Positions 7,077 to 9,726 of a DNA stretch of 9,726 nucleotides are shown here, piece by piece (within the stretch, counting starts at the first letter, position 1; each line of letters opens with the position of its first letter). Source of the stretch: JAWXCF01 sp034440515 (GTDB taxonomy: Bacteria; Bacteroidota; Bacteroidia; CAILMK01); contig JAWXCF010000077.1 of assembly GCA_034440515.1 (NCBI GenBank), forward strand, positions 1-9,726. Direction: 5' to 3'. The notes beneath the pieces were generated by a model, which ran no database searches, was not told the origin of the DNA, and worked only from the letters and a program-made list of their open reading frames with translations. The position numbers were made by a program, and so were the translations under genes.

Positions 7077-9618
7077 TATCACCCCAGTCTAATTCATATC
7101 CGTCGTTTTTCTTATTCAGATTATCGGGTTCTTTAGCTTTCTCTTTTATATTATCTACGGGCAATTCTGGTTCTTTAGGTTTGAAAATTAACTTTTTAAA
7201 TTCATTTTTTTCTTTCGCAATTCCATTTATGAAGTTTTTACCGCCTTCTTTAGTATCATATTTTATGCTGATTTTATCGGGGGTTCCTTTAATGATTAGA
7301 TAAACTATTATTCCATTCTTATGCTTCACTTGAACCTCTCCAAACTCCGACTGATAATTATCTCTTTTACCTTTTATCCATTCTGTAGCGTTTAGCTTCG
7401 CCCTGTATTCCATTACATTATCGAAGCTATGTTTGCCAGACATTGTTAAATCACCAGCATCAGTAGAAACTATCATTTCAGGGATAATGATGGTCTGATT
7501 TGAAATAACAATATCATTTTTCAAACTATTTATTTTTATTCTACTAAAGTCTTTCTTTTTCAGAAATTTGTTCATTTCAACCAAGGGTTCATAGTTTATT
7601 AATTCACCGTTACTAATGTTAATATATGCCTTGACGTTTATAGTATTTGGTAAAACTATTAAATTATCTTGCCAAACAGAATGATATTCAATGTTAGCAG
7701 TAATGTTACCTTCTATATTCTTATCAGTGAAATAGCTTTGATCAAAATTGCCCATTTCAGCAAATAATTTTTTCAAATTCAATTTATTAAGTTTTACACT
7801 TGCCTTAGTATCAAAAGTATGGTTAGGTGTATTTGTTATCGTTATATCTCCAACTATACTTCCTCCCATTGCATCAAATTTTAAAGCTGACGCTCTAGCG
7901 AAATCGTGATTTACACTCAATCTTGAATTCAAATTTCCAGCCGATAACTTGCCATATTTCATTTTAGCAATTGCGACATTTAGATCTAAGTAAATATGCT
8001 CAGGTATGACAAAGGCAGTACTCTCAACGTTAGATTTAGTGTTTTGTGGTGCAATTAGAAAATCACTAATGTCCAAATTCTCACTCTTTAGGTTAGCTAT
8101 CATTCGTAAGTTTTGATTATAACCCAATAAATAAGATAAAAAATTTTGAAGGTATCCATTTATCAAAATGTCGCTTTTCCCCGTAGTAGCTTGTAGATCT
8201 TTTATTTGCAAATTTCCTGATACTTGATTTAAGTACCCGTTTATGTTGTTTAATTTCAAATTAGGTTCAGATAACTGAAGTGAAGCATTATTGAGTATCA
8301 GACTTAAATCTAAAAATTCATTTTTAGTCAATTTCCCTGTACTTAATGAGCTTAATTTGCCTTGACAGTTTAAATTAATGTTGGCTGTCCCTGTCATATT
8401 TAGGTCTCTAGCTTGAATTAATTTACTAAGCATTCTAAGGCCAATTTTCCCTTGTAAGTCTGCTGTAACTATTGGTTGGTTAAAGTCTAAAATCGATAGA
8501 TTTCCTTGTACTTTATTTCCTTCATAATTACAGCTAAACTTCTTTAGTTCTAGCTTAGTTTTGCCACCATTATGCAAAGAAAATATGCCTGTTGCATATA
8601 CAGATTTAATCTTACTAGGCAATTTATCAATTTGAATATCAGAATTTTGAATAGAAAATCTAACATCTAAGTTAGGCATTTCCCATTTAGATATGTAGCC
8701 AAAATAATTTGCCTTGAAACTAATGTTTCCGGTACTGCTGTAATTACTCGCTTGCTTAGCATATTTACCAGGCAATAGGCTGATTAGTGACTTAATCGAA
8801 TTATTAGCACCTGTCAATTCTAGATTAATAAACTTTCTATTTAATTGATCTATATATTTTGTCCTTAATCTAAATGGTGAGCCGTCAATATTTAATTTTT
8901 TAGCGCTAACTGCCAATACAGAATAATTTTCTTGTGATTCTACTTTGATGTTTAAATCTAAATTTTTGTTATCAGCATAAACGGTATTTCCAATAACAAG
9001 TTTTTTCAACTTCAATTGTCCACTCATATAGAATTCATTGTTTCTATCGCTCAGGTTACCTGAACAAGCCAGTTGCTTTAAATTAGTTTGCAGAATAGTC
9101 TCAGCTGATTTGTCAATGTAATTTAGCTTGGTTCGCAATAATATTATTTTACTTAGACTAAGCTTAAACATAGTATTTGGTTCAGTTTTTGAAGTATCTG
9201 CTGTAAATATATCGTAGTTAACTTTTTGACTGGCATTTGTCAATAGGTTTATAGTCGCATCTTTTATTACAATATGATTCAGGGAATAATTACCCTCTAT
9301 CATTTCCCAAGCATTAAATGTCAACGACAAATCGCCAATAGCAGCTAAATTATCTTTGAAATTATTTGTTGACTTAATTGTGAATTGTGACAAATGAATG
9401 CTGATATTCGGAAAGTCGGTAAACCAGTTTAAATTGATATTCTGACTGCTAATAATGATGGGAGTTTTTATCTGACTGTTTATTTCCACAATGACTTTTC
9501 GCTTTATTTCGTCTTGATAAAACTGGATTGCAATAAAAATACCGATAAAGAAAACCAACAATACGCTAATTAAAGCCAACAGACTTCGCCGTAATATCTT
9601 GATAGTCTTTTTATTCAT
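7069..9618 (-). CDS. AsmA-like inner-membrane/periplasmic protein
   Basis: Large envelope protein of 849 residues in the AsmA superfamily, whose members are thought to bridge inner and outer membranes or influence outer-membrane lipid and protein assembly. A short basic N-terminus (MNKKTIKILRR) precedes one transmembrane anchor (about 13-32); the rest should be periplasmic. The AsmA-type N-terminal region follows (about 40-125, including NWFTDFPNISIHLSQFTI). A long run of repetitive beta-strand-like segments comes next, rich in N, S, L, K and I (ITNTPN, LKLNNINGYL, GDITIT and similar), and an AsmA C-terminal-like region lies at about 540-780. The last 40 or so residues are charged and Pro/Lys/Glu-rich, ending DWGDNE, and look disordered. 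Only the superfamily and topology are supported; no specific cargo can be named. It is first in the minus-strand block, preceded by a good -7 element and a palindrome, and its last codons overlap the kinase start by 8 nt. Confidence 0.82.
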   Translation of the reverse strand: MNKKTIKILRRSLLALISVLLVFFIGIFIAIQFYQDEIKRKVIVEINSQIKTPIIISSQNINLNWFTDFPNISIHLSQFTIKSTNNFKDNLAAIGDLSLTFNAWEMIEGNYSLNHIVIKDATINLLTNASQKVNYDIFTADTSKTEPNTMFKLSLSKIILLRTKLNYIDKSAETILQTNLKQLACSGNLSDRNNEFYMSGQLKLKKLVIGNTVYADNKNLDLNIKVESQENYSVLAVSAKKLNIDGSPFRLRTKYIDQLNRKFINLELTGANNSIKSLISLLPGKYAKQASNYSSTGNISFKANYFGYISKWEMPNLDVRFSIQNSDIQIDKLPSKIKSVYATGIFSLHNGGKTKLELKKFSCNYEGNKVQGNLSILDFNQPIVTADLQGKIGLRMLSKLIQARDLNMTGTANINLNCQGKLSSLSTGKLTKNEFLDLSLILNNASLQLSEPNLKLNNINGYLNQVSGNLQIKDLQATTGKSDILINGYLQNFLSYLLGYNQNLRMIANLKSENLDISDFLIAPQNTKSNVESTAFVIPEHIYLDLNVAIAKMKYGKLSAGNLNSRLSVNHDFARASALKFDAMGGSIVGDITITNTPNHTFDTKASVKLNKLNLKKLFAEMGNFDQSYFTDKNIEGNITANIEYHSVWQDNLIVLPNTINVKAYINISNGELINYEPLVEMNKFLKKKDFSRIKINSLKNDIVISNQTIIIPEMIVSTDAGDLTMSGKHSFDNVMEYRAKLNATEWIKGKRDNYQSEFGEVQVKHKNGIIVYLIIKGTPDKISIKYDTKEGGKNFINGIAKEKNEFKKLIFKPKEPELPVDNIKEKAKEPDNLNKKNDGYELDWGDNE

Positions 9619-9641
9619 TATGCTATGCTTCGCCTAGGCTA

Positions 9642-9649
9642 CAAACTTA
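9642..9649 (-). promoter_or_regulatory. Probable -7 promoter element of asmA
   Basis: On the minus strand this reads TAAGTTTG, an exact match to the Bacteroidota -7 consensus TAnnTTTG, 23 nt upstream of the asmA ATG. Transcription would start near 9634, giving a leader of about 16 nt. No TTG -33 box is present at the right spacing (only TTTA about 22 nt upstream), so the promoter is either weak or needs an activator. Confidence 0.55.
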
Positions 9650-9652
9650 ATT

Positions 9653-9668
9653 ACATCTAAATAGATGT
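9653..9668. promoter_or_regulatory. Inverted repeat, candidate operator for asmA
   Basis: ACATCTA (9653-9659) and TAGATGT (9662-9668) are perfect 7-bp inverted arms around a 2-bp AA centre. The repeat sits 3 bp upstream of the -7 element, so it fills most of the -12 to -34 region. This is where a dimeric repressor would block polymerase, or an activator could replace the missing -33 box. Seen directly; the operator role is inference. Such a short loop makes an RNA hairpin role less likely. Confidence 0.4.
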
Positions 9669-9699
9669 GATAAATATATTAACTAAAAAAACTTATAAA

Positions 9700-9707
9700 T
9701 ATTTTTG
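9700..9707 (+). promoter_or_regulatory. Possible rightward -7 promoter element
   Basis: TATTTTTG matches TAnnTTTG exactly on the plus strand and would drive a gene to the right of the window. No TTG -33 box lies upstream and the tract is very AT-rich, so a chance match is quite possible. Confidence 0.22.
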
Positions 9708-9726
9708 GTGGCGAAAGATATATGCA

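Larger units (their letters stand above)
9619..9726. other. Intergenic region upstream of asmA
   Basis: This AT-rich stretch has no supportable gene. It carries the probable asmA promoter, an inverted repeat and, at its right end, a possible rightward promoter element. An 8-bp palindrome GCCTAGGC (9632-9639) lies near the predicted asmA transcription start, and a short TATGC direct repeat lies just before the asmA ATG. An ATG at 9722-9724 on the plus strand could start a divergent gene, but only five bases of it are visible, so I make no call. Confidence 0.6.

Noticed and set aside
1..9726. Mobile element, CRISPR array, defence or toxin-antitoxin system, tRNA or rRNA
   Set aside because: No transposase, integrase, regularly spaced repeats, nuclease or toxin motifs, or RNA-gene hallmarks were seen. 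The long genes fill almost the whole window and belong to known, mostly housekeeping, families.

Overview
The window looks like an AT-rich chromosomal segment of a Bacteroidota bacterium using the standard genetic code. Four things support this: the Bacteroidota-type PurF C-terminus, a sensor kinase with the H-box context AKETAHQIGTPLSSL that is common in that phylum, the yicC-gmk-nadD gene order that is usual there, and gene starts with little or no Shine-Dalgarno sequence. A perfect match to the Bacteroidota -7 promoter element (TAnnTTTG) lies upstream of the large minus-strand gene. I would not go below phylum level.

Layout: positions 1-3779 are read rightwards and hold the 3' part of purF (purine synthesis, first committed step), then korA and korB, the two subunits of a 2-oxoacid (probably 2-oxoglutarate):ferredoxin oxidoreductase. 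The spacing is tight (17 and 3 nt), so the three are probably cotranscribed. Positions 3792-9618 are read leftwards and hold, in transcription order, a large AsmA-like envelope protein, an orphan membrane sensor histidine kinase, yicC (endoribonuclease family), gmk (guanylate kinase) and nadD (nicotinate-nucleotide adenylyltransferase). The two blocks converge with only 12 bp between the korB and nadD stop codons.

The minus-strand block is very compact. asmA and the kinase overlap by 8 nt, yicC and gmk by 1 nt (TAATG), and gmk and nadD by 4 nt (ATGA). The only real break is 59 nt between the kinase and yicC, which holds a weak hairpin, so this may be one transcript or two (asmA-kinase and yicC-gmk-nadD). 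The 108 bp right of asmA carry its probable promoter, with a 7+7 bp inverted repeat placed like an operator.

Functionally the window is mostly core metabolism: purine and guanine nucleotide synthesis, NAD synthesis and ferredoxin-linked 2-oxoacid oxidation. It also holds one RNA-processing protein and an envelope pair (AsmA-like protein plus sensor kinase) whose coupling is the least explained part. I see no mobile element, CRISPR array, tRNA, rRNA, toxin-antitoxin or defence system, and nothing that amounts to an undescribed system. The findings are modest regulatory and gene-organisation observations.
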